NCBI RefSeq assembly: GCF_047160095.1 | Contig: NZ_AP038785.1 | Coordinates: forward strand, 1,426,001 to 1,490,000 | Source of the DNA: Rodentibacter abscessus | GTDB lineage: Bacteria > Pseudomonadota > Gammaproteobacteria > Enterobacterales > Pasteurellaceae | Reading direction: 5' to 3' | Length of the DNA: 64,000 nt | Shown here: one piece after another, positions 17,648 to 25,174 of the stretch | Position numbering within the stretch: position 1 is the stretch's first letter | Layout: each line of letters starts with the position of its first letter | Program-made: the position numbers and the translations under genes | Notes under the pieces: generated by a model | Databases searched by the model: none | What the model was told of the DNA's origin: nothing | What the model saw: only the letters and a program-made list of their open reading frames with translations

Positions 17648-18031
17648 TTATAAGCTTTCAGTGAAAGTACGGGTAATTACATCACGTTGTTGTTCCGGAG
17701 TTAATGAGTTGAAACGCACCGCATAACCTGAAACACGAATAGTTAATTGCGGGTATTTATCCGGATTATTTACCGCGTCTTCTAAAGTCTCACGGCGTAA
17801 TACGTTTACATTTAAGTGTTGACCGCCTTCAACTTTCACAGTTGGTGCAACATTTACCGGTAATTCACGGTATTCGATTTGACCTAATTCACTCACTGCA
17901 ACCACTTGGTCTTCAGCAAATTCACCTTTCGCACATAAGCAACGTGCTTCATTAGTGTCGCTATCTAATAACCAGAATGAGTTAAGTAAGTTGTCATTCG
18001 CTGCTTGAGTAATTTGAATACCTTTAATCAT
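17648..18031 (-). CDS. grcA: Autonomous glycyl radical cofactor GrcA (YfiD)
   Basis: A 127-residue stand-in for the C-terminal glycyl radical domain of pyruvate formate-lyase that restores activity after oxygen damage. The radical site is Gly102 in RVSGYAVRF. The length matches E. coli YfiD. It has a strong Shine-Dalgarno (GGAGG) before the ATG, its own terminator and FNR-type boxes upstream, consistent with anaerobic induction. It stands alone, divergent from ung. Confidence 0.97.
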   Translation of the reverse strand: MIKGIQITQAANDNLLNSFWLLDSDTNEARCLCAKGEFAEDQVVAVSELGQIEYRELPVNVAPTVKVEGGQHLNVNVLRRETLEDAVNNPDKYPQLTIRVSGYAVRFNSLTPEQQRDVITRTFTESL

Positions 18032-18110
18032 AATAGCCTCCTAATTGGCATAAGTATAATCATAAAAACTGTGCAAATTTTATCAAAAAATTTTAAGACT
18101 TCAAATTATT

Positions 18111-18124
18111 TTGATGAAAAACAA
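18111..18124. promoter_or_regulatory. Possible second FNR box of grcA
   Basis: TTGATGAAAAACAA has one mismatch to TTGAT-N4-ATCAA. It lies 43 bp closer to grcA than the other FNR-like box. E. coli yfiD also has two FNR boxes, though spaced 53 bp apart. The segment is AT-rich, so a chance match is possible. Confidence 0.4.
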
Positions 18125-18153
18125 ATTAGTTTTTAACAACTATTTTTGCAACT

Positions 18154-18167
18154 TTGATCCAGATTAA
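18154..18167. promoter_or_regulatory. FNR box of grcA
   Basis: TTGATCCAGATTAA has one mismatch to the FNR consensus. A TAATTT-like -10 element on the minus strand at 18128-18123 would place this box near -42 to -44, the normal activator position. It predicts anaerobic expression. Confidence 0.55.
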
Positions 18168-18300
18168 ATTATTTACAGAAAATAATCACGATTAAAGCTT
18201 AAAATTAACAATATAAAAACAAAACATTAACAATTAATACCATTCAATAACTGCTGATTTCGTTTATAATGCCTTCACTATACTTTAATAGGATCTCGTT

Positions 18301-18960
18301 ATGAAAACATGGACTGATGTGATTGGAAAAGAAAAAACGCAACCTTATTTTCAACATACCTTGCAACAAGTTCATCTTGCACGCCAAAGTGGAAAAACCA
18401 TTTACCCGCCCCAAAAAGACGTATTTAATGCTTTTAAATATACCGCATTTGAAGATGTAAAAGTCGTCATTCTAGGGCAAGATCCTTATCATGGTCCTAA
18501 CCAAGCGCATGGTCTTGCTTTTTCCGTCAAACCGGAAGTGGCTATTCCACCTTCTTTACTCAATATGTATAAAGAATTAAGCCAAGATATTCCAGAATTT
18601 CAAATCCCCGAGCATGGCTATTTGGTGAAATGGGCAGAGCAAGGCGTATTGCTGCTAAATACGGTTTTAACCGTTGAACGCGGTTTTGCCCATTCCCACG
18701 CCAATTTAGGCTGGGAAACCTTTACGGATCGTGTGATTTCCGCTTTGAATGAACATCGTGAAAACTTGGTATTTCTACTCTGGGGTAGCCATGCCCAGAA
18801 AAAAGGACAAATGATTGATCGAAATCGTCATCTGGTTCTTACCGCCCCTCACCCTTCCCCGCTCTCCGCACACCGTGGTTTTTTCGGTTGCCGTCATTTT
18901 TCTAAAACCAATCAATATTTACAACAAAACGGCTACACAGAAATTGACTGGCAAATTTAG
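18301..18960 (+). CDS. ung: Uracil-DNA glycosylase
   Basis: Removes uracil from DNA to start base-excision repair. The 219-residue protein has the water-activating motif GQDPYHGPNQAHGL (Asp61) and the DNA-intercalation motif HPSPLSAHRG near the C-terminus, both intact. An AGGA Shine-Dalgarno precedes the ATG. It is transcribed divergently from grcA. An uptake sequence follows the stop. Confidence 0.98.
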   Translation: MKTWTDVIGKEKTQPYFQHTLQQVHLARQSGKTIYPPQKDVFNAFKYTAFEDVKVVILGQDPYHGPNQAHGLAFSVKPEVAIPPSLLNMYKELSQDIPEFQIPEHGYLVKWAEQGVLLLNTVLTVERGFAHSHANLGWETFTDRVISALNEHRENLVFLLWGSHAQKKGQMIDRNRHLVLTAPHPSPLSAHRGFFGCRHFSKTNQYLQQNGYTEIDWQI

Positions 18961-19019
18961 GAAAGGGAATAGCGCAAATGTACAAACAAAAAGTGCGGTC
19001 AAAAATCGCAGGATTATGG

Positions 19020-19157
19020 GGTATTATGTATCAGTCTCCCAAAGAGAATTTTATGTCCAATATTTATTTGGGTAGGGTGCGTTGAGCTTTGTGTAACGCA
19101 CCATTTCATCATTAAACCGTCTATTGGTACGTTACGGCTTTGCCTAACGACACCCTA
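19020..19157. repeat. GTAGGGTG-family repeat, truncated and overlapping the tadA stop codon
   Basis: Inverted copy of the family. It has one terminal repeat (GGTATTATGTATCAGTCTCC) and the inner palindrome from GTAGGGTGCGTTGAG to CACCCTAC, but the second terminal repeat is missing. The final CACCCTA contains the complement of the tadA stop codon (19155-19157), so the element ends inside the gene. Confidence 0.8.
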
Positions 19158-19661
19158 CGCTTCACTTTGTGCTTGTTTCTGTACTTTTTCTATTTTCTTT
19201 TGTTCACGGCGTTTTTGGAAAAATGCACTTAGTTTTCGGCTGCATTCTTCTGCAAGTACACCGGATGTAATTTCCAATGTGTGGTTCATTTTATAATCGT
19301 CAAAAAAATGAAAACGTGATCCAACCGCACCGGTTTTATAATCGGAAGCACCGAATACAAGGCGTTGAATGCGGCTGTGCAAAATCGCCCCGGCGCACAT
19401 AGTGCAAGGTTCGAGAGTTACATAAAGTGTAGTGTTGAGTAGCCGATAATTTTGAATGTGTTGTGCGCCATTGCGTAATGCCACAATTTCAGCATGTGCG
19501 GTTGGGTCACTATGAGTGATAGATAAATTCCAGCCCTCACCGAGAATATTGCCTTCATCATCAACCAAAACCGCGCCCACAGGAATTTCGCCCAAAGCTT
19601 CCGCTTTATCGGCAAGTGCAAGGGCGTGGCGCATAAATTTCTCGTCTAAATTTGACCGCAC
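19155..19661 (-). CDS. tadA: tRNA-specific adenosine-34 deaminase
   Basis: Converts A34 to inosine in the anticodon of tRNA-Arg. Zinc and catalytic residues are in HAE (56-58) and PCTMC (85-89). The full reading starts at GTG 19661, which lies inside an uptake sequence (GTGCGGTCAAAT). An ATG at 19634 (residue 10, MRHAL) aligns better with the conserved core and may be the true start. The stop codon is supplied by the adjoining mobile repeat, so the Lys/Gln-rich tail may be altered from the ancestral one. It lies 11 bases downstream of thyA. Confidence 0.95.
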   Translation of the reverse strand: MRSNLDEKFMRHALALADKAEALGEIPVGAVLVDDEGNILGEGWNLSITHSDPTAHAEIVALRNGAQHIQNYRLLNTTLYVTLEPCTMCAGAILHSRIQRLVFGASDYKTGAVGSRFHFFDDYKMNHTLEITSGVLAEECSRKLSAFFQKRREQKKIEKVQKQAQSEA

Positions 19662-19672
19662 TTTTGCCGACC

Positions 19673-20524
19673 TTAAACGGAGAAAGGATATTTAATCGGA
19701 TCGTGAGATTGATAACCGACTACGTTGAAATCGTCCATTGTCACCCAAGTTTCTAAATCTTCCAAGGTTTTAATATCCGGATTAATTTCAAGTGTTGGCA
19801 ATGGAAACGGCTCACGTTTTAATTGCACATCGCGCATTAATTCAAGTTGATCTTCGTAAATATGCGCATTGATAATTTTGTGAAAGGCTTTGCCGGCTTT
19901 GTTTCCGGTAATTTGTGCCATTAACGCCAAAAACGTAAAAACTTGGATTTGATTGAAATTCAAGCCTAACGGCACATCGCATGAACGTTGATAACTGGTG
20001 AGATAAAGCGTCTCACCCACAAGAGAAAACGTATGGGTGTGCATACAAGGTCTCAAACAACCCAGATCGATTTCGCCCGGATTAAAAAACGTCATTATTT
20101 CACCGCGATCATCAATCCCCTTAGTAAGGTTATTAACGATTTTACGTAGTTGATCCACGCTTTCGCCGTTCGGCTTACGCCAAGCACGTCCCTGCACGCC
20201 GTACACCCGCCCCATATCATCGATGCCTTTACGGTGCGGATTAGCAAGCCAAGCGGCATTTTCGTTTGCATTCGCATCCCAAGTTTTTGTCCCTAATTTG
20301 CGAAAATCCGCCGCATTATCATAACCGCGAATATAGCCTAAAAATTCTGCAATCGCAGCTTTCCAATAGCTTTTACGGGTTGTAATAAGTGGAAATTGAT
20401 TATTTGCTACATCATATTCTAAATCCGCATTAATGACGGTTAAACAACGTTTACCGGTGCGTTCATTCGCAATCCACTCACCTTCATCAACAATGCGACG
20501 GCAAAGATCAAGATATTGTTTCAT
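19673..20524 (-). CDS. thyA: Thymidylate synthase
   Basis: Methylates dUMP to dTMP using methylene-tetrahydrofolate. At 283 residues it is longer than E. coli ThyA (264) but, as I recall, like the H. influenzae enzyme. The nucleophilic cysteine is in RPCMHTHTFSL, which differs from the usual PCH context by an inserted-looking Met. The dUMP-binding block QRSCDVPLGLNFNQ is intact. It probably forms an operon with tadA; upstream, a 105-bp mobile element separates it from lgt. Confidence 0.96.
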   Translation of the reverse strand: MKQYLDLCRRIVDEGEWIANERTGKRCLTVINADLEYDVANNQFPLITTRKSYWKAAIAEFLGYIRGYDNAADFRKLGTKTWDANANENAAWLANPHRKGIDDMGRVYGVQGRAWRKPNGESVDQLRKIVNNLTKGIDDRGEIMTFFNPGEIDLGCLRPCMHTHTFSLVGETLYLTSYQRSCDVPLGLNFNQIQVFTFLALMAQITGNKAGKAFHKIINAHIYEDQLELMRDVQLKREPFPLPTLEINPDIKTLEDLETWVTMDDFNVVGYQSHDPIKYPFSV

Positions 20525-20545
20525 AAAAAACTCCTTAAGATTTTA

Positions 20546-20650
20546 TAGTGAATTAAATTAAAATGGATACAAAGTCGCAATCCGAAGACAGTGCAAGTAG
20601 CACGGCGAGGCGTAGCAATGCTCGTCAACATTTTTAAATTTAATTCACTA
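20546..20650. mobile_element. ~105-bp MITE-like element, copy B
   Basis: Bounded by TAGTGAATTAAATT and its inverse AATTTAATTCACTA, with a TA dinucleotide at the left flank. The interior matches copy A at 7664-7766 with scattered base changes and two extra bases. The right end contains the lgt stop codon. Two diverged copies in unrelated gaps show it is, or was, mobile; the transposase would have to act in trans. Confidence 0.85.
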
Positions 20651-21448
20651 TTCAACCGCACTTTTACGTGAATAAGCCCATCGCATAATCAATATACCGC
20701 CGATGATCATTGGTAAGCATAACGCCTGCCCACGGGTCATAATGCCTAAGAAGGATTCCACTTCCGGCTCACGCACATATTCCACCATAAAGCGGAACAC
20801 ACCGTAACCGACTAAAAATAAACCGGCAACCGAACCCATCGGACGAGGCTTTTTAATGAAAAGGTTAAGCATTACAAACAGCACTACGCCTTCTAAAAAA
20901 GCTTCATAAAGTTGTGAGGGATGGCGTGGTAGTAATTGAGAATCCGTTGGGAAAATCATCGCCCAAGGCACATCGGTTTCTCTGCCCCAAAGTTCAAGAT
21001 TGATGAAATTGCCGATGCGCCCTAAACCTAAACCAAAGGGAATCAGTGGTGCCATAAAATCAGCGGTTTGCCAAAAATGACGTTTTTGTGAATAAGAGGT
21101 CCATATCATCGCTACAATCACACCGAGCAATCCGCCATGAAACGACATTCCGCCTTCCCACACGCGAAATAAATAGAGGGGATCTTGCAAGAAATGTTGA
21201 AAATTATAAAAAAAGACATCGCCAATGCGACCGCCTAAAAATACCCCCATAAAACTATTAAAAAGCAACGTGTCCACTTGTTCAACCGTCCACCCACTGT
21301 TTGGACGGCGTGCCCGGCGCACTGCCAACCAACGGGCAAACACGAAACCGAGCAAATACATTAAGCCGTACCACCGCAAACCGATATTACTATCACCGAT
21401 GGTAAAAATGGTTGGATCAAAATGGGGAAGTATTAAATATTGATTCAT
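20648..21448 (-). CDS. lgt: Prolipoprotein diacylglyceryl transferase
   Basis: Inner-membrane enzyme that attaches diacylglycerol to the lipobox cysteine of lipoproteins. It has 266 residues with about seven membrane segments and the signature GRIGNFINLELWGRETDVPW in the middle. It is shorter than E. coli Lgt (291). The TAG stop at 20648-20650 belongs to the end of the adjoining mobile element, so the insertion may have trimmed the C-terminus slightly. It is followed by thyA and tadA on the same strand. Confidence 0.97.
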   Translation of the reverse strand: MNQYLILPHFDPTIFTIGDSNIGLRWYGLMYLLGFVFARWLAVRRARRPNSGWTVEQVDTLLFNSFMGVFLGGRIGDVFFYNFQHFLQDPLYLFRVWEGGMSFHGGLLGVIVAMIWTSYSQKRHFWQTADFMAPLIPFGLGLGRIGNFINLELWGRETDVPWAMIFPTDSQLLPRHPSQLYEAFLEGVVLFVMLNLFIKKPRPMGSVAGLFLVGYGVFRFMVEYVREPEVESFLGIMTRGQALCLPMIIGGILIMRWAYSRKSAVE

Positions 21449-21579
21449 AATTTTCCTTATTTCAGAAATCTATTAGTCGCAATCAGCGTAAATAATGCGA
21501 GATTTTTTTAAGTTGGCACAGTTCGGACATTGTCATTGTACTTAATTGAGATGTAAAAAATAACAGAACAAAGTCAGCA

Positions 21580-22164
21580 TTACCGCCCTCTTTTTTTTCG
21601 ATACTTTAATGGTTTTGAATGTGTTGACTTAGAGGAAGATAAAAATTTTGATTCGCACTCCGATTGAGGTTCTGACGCTCTTTCCTTCTCATTAGAGAAT
21701 AGAAAATAAGCAAACTCTTTCATTGCACGGCGATACACTTCTTTTTTAAAAGACACCACTTGGCGCACCGGATACCAAAAGCTTACCCAACGCCAACCGT
21801 CAAACTCCGGCGATTTTGTTGTTTTCATATTGATGTTTTTTTCATCTGAAACCAACTGTAATAAAAACCATCGTTGCTTTTGTCCAATGCACATCGGCTT
21901 GCTGTCATATCGCAATAAACGTTTTGGTAACTTATAACGTAGCCAATGCTTTGATACATATAAAACACGCACATCTTTCGGCTGCAAGCCCACTTCTTCA
22001 TATAATTCGCGGTACATTGCTTGCTCGGCATTTTCGTTATCATTAATACCGCCTTGCGGGAACTGCCAAGAATTTTGCCCGCAGCGTTTCGCCCAAAGTA
22101 CCTGTCCCTTGCGATTACAGATTACAATACCTACATTCGGACGGTAGCCATCAAAATCGATCAC
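21580..22164 (-). CDS. rppH: RNA pyrophosphohydrolase
   Basis: Nudix hydrolase that removes pyrophosphate from 5'-triphosphorylated mRNA to trigger decay. The Nudix box spans about residues 38-60 (GGI..E..REL.EEVG). The start is GTG at 22164, giving MIDFDGYRPNVGIV, which matches E. coli RppH nearly residue for residue. It has 194 aa with a Ser/Lys-rich variable tail. The gap upstream is the GATC- and DnaA-box-containing stretch. Confidence 0.96.
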   Translation of the reverse strand: MIDFDGYRPNVGIVICNRKGQVLWAKRCGQNSWQFPQGGINDNENAEQAMYRELYEEVGLQPKDVRVLYVSKHWLRYKLPKRLLRYDSKPMCIGQKQRWFLLQLVSDEKNINMKTTKSPEFDGWRWVSFWYPVRQVVSFKKEVYRRAMKEFAYFLFSNEKERASEPQSECESKFLSSSKSTHSKPLKYRKKRGR

Positions 22165-22680
22165 GCGCGTTATACCTTAAATTTTTTACATAAAAATAAT
22201 CTGCGGATTGTTTCATAAATTAGCCTTTTTATCAACCGAAGGGCGAAAACTGCGGTGCTTATTGAAAGGATTTTTAGATTGTGGATAACCTTGTGATTAA
22301 CCCAAGCATTTCTACAATGAAATTGTGTAAAAGATCAAAAAGATCCTTTTTCTTCCTTGCTTCATTTCATTTGTTGGTTTTTTGTAAAAAAGATCCTTTT
22401 AAAAAACAGACCGCACTTTCTTTAAACAAAGTGCGGTTGAAAAAACTTCTATTTTTTCAAAGAAAGAATAAGTTCTGAGGGATCTCATCGATCTTACAAG
22501 TTATTCAATGTTTCTGTGGATAAAATTGTGACTGAGAAAATCAATATGCGGGTATAACTTTTTCAAACAACAAAGATAAACTTTTAAAAACAAATTTCTT
22601 CTTTATAATTCAATCAGTTAAAGTAAATCACTTAAAAATTTATCGGTGTGAATAACGACACAAAATTTACTGTTTGCTTT
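22165..22680. other. Gene-free 516-bp stretch with DnaA boxes and clustered GATC sites
   Basis: No convincing gene. Two perfect DnaA boxes (TGTGGATAA, complement of TTATCCACA) are at 22280-22288 and 22515-22523, and a weaker one (TGTGTAAAA) at 22324-22332. Five GATC sites lie in about 160 bp (22333, 22342, 22392, 22481, 22490), two of them in AAAAAGATCCTTTT repeats. A USS hairpin sits at 22411-22437. The combination resembles a replication-origin-type region, but as I recall oriC of the related H. influenzae lies elsewhere, near gidA. Confidence 0.45.
22411..22437. terminator. Inverted uptake-sequence pair
   Basis: CCGCACTTT and AAAGTGCGG are separated by CTTTAAAC, giving a 9-bp GC-containing stem followed by TTGAAAAAA. 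No gene obviously ends here, so it may be only a paired uptake sequence. Confidence 0.4.
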
Positions 22681-23244
22681 TTATACAACAAAATCAATAC
22701 TGTTTAAATAACGCTCCCAATCAAAATATTGCCCGGGATCGATCTTACGTCCCGGCGAAATATCCGCATGCCCGACAATACGATCTCGGGTAATCTTCGG
22801 ATAAGCATTCATAATCTGTATTGTAAGCTGTTGTAATGCTTGATATTGTGCTTCTGTAAAAGGCTGTTCATTGCTTCCCTCAAGTTCAATACCAATGGAA
22901 AAATCATTACATTTTTCCCGCCCTTGAAAACTTGATAATCCGGCGTGCCACGCCCGATCATTAAAATTCACATATTGAGTAATCACACCGTTGCGATCAA
23001 TTAAACAATGTGCCGACACACGAATTCGGTAGATTTCTTCAAAGTAAGGGTGAATGCTTGGATCTAATTTTCCTTGGAAGAAATCATCAATATAGCCACC
23101 GCCAAATTGCTCCGGCGGCAAACTAATGTAATGAATAACCAATAAAGAAATATCTTGAGGAGCAGGGCGTTCGTCAAAATGAGGAGAAGAAATATGACGA
23201 CGATTTTTCAACAATCCTTGCTCAATATCATTCTGTTTTTTCAT
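22681..23244 (-). CDS. ampD: 1,6-anhydro-N-acetylmuramyl-L-alanine amidase AmpD
   Basis: Cytosolic zinc amidase that strips the stem peptide from anhydro-muropeptides during cell-wall recycling. The zinc ligands are His38 (VIHYISLPP), His159 (VGHADISPG) and Asp169 (KIDPG). The length of 187 aa is normal. It acts on material imported by AmpG, which is also in this window (31680-32945). It is divergent from pilA; the gap holds the competence CRP-S box. Confidence 0.97.
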   Translation of the reverse strand: MKKQNDIEQGLLKNRRHISSPHFDERPAPQDISLLVIHYISLPPEQFGGGYIDDFFQGKLDPSIHPYFEEIYRIRVSAHCLIDRNGVITQYVNFNDRAWHAGLSSFQGREKCNDFSIGIELEGSNEQPFTEAQYQALQQLTIQIMNAYPKITRDRIVGHADISPGRKIDPGQYFDWERYLNSIDFVV

Positions 23245-23260
23245 TATTTCTCCTTATTTT

Positions 23261-23276
23261 TGCGATCCGGATCGTA
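23261..23276 (+). promoter_or_regulatory. CRP-S (competence) site of pilA
   Basis: TGCGA-TCCGGA-TCGTA matches the TGCGA-N6-TCGCA competence box used by CRP with Sxy in Pasteurellaceae, with one mismatch in the last half-site. It lies 84 bases before the pilA ATG. It predicts induction of pilABCD with the competence regulon. Confidence 0.75.
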
Positions 23277-23359
23277 AAAAAAGCGCGGTTGATTTTACAA
23301 GTGTTTTTTCTCTTTCCACAATGATACAAATTTAAAAATTTAACAAAAAGGGAAAATCA

Positions 23360-23797
23360 ATGAAACTCACCTCTCAACGCACATTGAAAAAAGGATTTAC
23401 ACTAATCGAATTAATGATCGTGATAGCCATCATCGCGATTCTCGCGACAATTGCAATTCCCTCTTATCAGAATTATACAAAAAAGGCGGCGATGTCTGAA
23501 TTGTTACAAGCCGCAACCCCTTTTAAATCCGACGTGGAACTCTGCGTTTATAGCACAGGAGCAACCGCAAATTGCAGCGGCGGTTCAAACGGTATCGCTG
23601 CCGATATTACCTCACCAAAAGGCTATGTGAAAGGTATTAGTACTAACGCCGGCGTTATTACTGTTGTCGGCAACGGCGCTTTAGACGGTGTCCAATATAC
23701 ATTAACCGCCACCGGTGATCATTCTAGAGGAATAAGCTGGTCTACAACCTGTAACGGTGATACCTCCTTATTTCCGGCAGGATTCTGTACAAAATGA
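23360..23797 (+). CDS. pilA: Type IV prepilin PilA
   Basis: Major subunit of the type IV pilus used for DNA uptake and possibly twitching. The leader ends at Gly12 in KKG-FTLIE; mature Phe1 and Glu5 are present, followed by the hydrophobic assembly helix. The globular part has cysteine pairs near 57/66 and in the C-terminal loop (STTCNGDTSLFPAGFC). The length of 145 aa is typical. It is the first gene of pilABCD, overlapping pilB by ATGA. Confidence 0.95.
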   Translation: MKLTSQRTLKKGFTLIELMIVIAIIAILATIAIPSYQNYTKKAAMSELLQAATPFKSDVELCVYSTGATANCSGGSNGIAADITSPKGYVKGISTNAGVITVVGNGALDGVQYTLTATGDHSRGISWSTTCNGDTSLFPAGFCTK

Positions 23798-25173
23798 TAG
23801 ATTGCGCGACATATCAAGCCACAGCACAAAACGGCGAGATCTTTATGATCTCGCCGGAATTATGGGAACGCAATCAGCAGCAGCAATCTCTTTTCTTGCG
23901 TTACTTCGCCCTCCCTCTAAAAGAAGAAAAAAATCGTTTATGGCTTGCCGTTGATTCCTTTTCTAACCTTTCCGCTTGTGAAACCATTGCTTTTATCAGT
24001 GGAAAATTGGTTGAACCCGTCTTATTAGACAGCCCGCAACTCAAAGCCCTTTTGCAGCAGCTTGCACCGCAAGCAATGCAAGTAGAAGAACAAGTCAGTT
24101 TTTATCATCAAGAACAGGAACAAGAAAAAAATGATGATGAACCTGTTATTCAACTCCTGAACCAAATTTTTGAATCGGCAATGCAAAAAAATGTCTCCGA
24201 CATTCATTTAGAAACATTACAACATTATTTTCAAGTACGATTTAGAATTGATGGCGTTTTACAACCCCAGCCCCCAATTAGTAAAAACTTGGCGAATCGG
24301 CTCATTTCACGTTTAAAACTTCTTGCCAAACTCGACATTAGTGAAACACGTTTACCACAAGACGGACGTTTTCAATTTAAGACAACCTTTTCCGATGTAC
24401 TTGATTTTCGTCTCTCCACATTACCTACTCATTGGGGAGAAAAAATCGTACTTCGTGCGCAACAAAATAAACCGGTGGAACTGAGTTTTGCCGAATTGGG
24501 AATGACGGAATTTCAACAACGCACCTTTCAACACGCCCTAAGCCAGCCACAGGGGTTGATTTTGGTAACCGGCCCAACGGGGAGTGGAAAAAGTATTTCG
24601 CTTTATACCGCACTTCAATGGTTAAATTCTCCCGATAAACATATTATGACCGCAGAAGATCCCATTGAAATTGAACTGGACGGCATTATTCAAAGCCAAA
24701 TCAACCCGCAAATCGGGCTGGATTTTAGTCGTTTATTACGTGCTTTTTTACGACAAGATCCCGACATTATTATGCTCGGTGAAATTCGCGATGAAGAAAG
24801 TGCAAGTATGGCATTACGCGCCGCACAAACCGGACATTTAGTGCTTTCGACATTGCATACCAACGATGCGATTTCCGCCATTTCACGGCTTCAACAACTA
24901 GGCATTAAACAGCACGAAATCGAAAGCAGTTTACTTTTAATCATTGCTCAACGCTTGTTACGTAAACGCTGTCAAAAGTGCGGTCAATTTAACGAAAGTT
25001 CTTGCGATTGCCATCAAGGTTATCGAGGGCGCATTGGCGTTTATCAATTCTTACATTGGCAGCAAAACGGCTATCAAACAGACTTTGCCGATCTTCGCCA
25101 AAGCGGATTAGAAAAAGTGAAACAGGGGATCTCTGATGAAGCGGAACTTCATCGTGTTTTAGGTGGAGAATAA
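23794..25173 (+). CDS. pilB: Type IV pilus assembly ATPase PilB
   Basis: Cytoplasmic hexameric ATPase that powers pilus extension. The Walker A motif GPTGSGKS spans 260-267, the GEIRDEESA box follows in the Walker B area, and a zinc-binding set CQKCGQ..SSCDC lies near the C-terminus. At 459 residues it is shorter than P. aeruginosa PilB (566) and lacks most of the N-terminal domain, as in H. influenzae as I recall. It starts at 23794, overlapping the pilA stop. Confidence 0.95.
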   Translation: MIDCATYQATAQNGEIFMISPELWERNQQQQSLFLRYFALPLKEEKNRLWLAVDSFSNLSACETIAFISGKLVEPVLLDSPQLKALLQQLAPQAMQVEEQVSFYHQEQEQEKNDDEPVIQLLNQIFESAMQKNVSDIHLETLQHYFQVRFRIDGVLQPQPPISKNLANRLISRLKLLAKLDISETRLPQDGRFQFKTTFSDVLDFRLSTLPTHWGEKIVLRAQQNKPVELSFAELGMTEFQQRTFQHALSQPQGLILVTGPTGSGKSISLYTALQWLNSPDKHIMTAEDPIEIELDGIIQSQINPQIGLDFSRLLRAFLRQDPDIIMLGEIRDEESASMALRAAQTGHLVLSTLHTNDAISAISRLQQLGIKQHEIESSLLLIIAQRLLRKRCQKCGQFNESSCDCHQGYRGRIGVYQFLHWQQNGYQTDFADLRQSGLEKVKQGISDEAELHRVLGGE

Positions 25174-25174
25174 T

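Noticed and set aside
22281..22478. 65-codon plus-strand frame in the ampD-rppH gap
   Set aside because: Composition is Lys/Phe-rich low complexity and no Shine-Dalgarno is seen; it runs through DnaA boxes and a USS hairpin. Better explained as non-coding.
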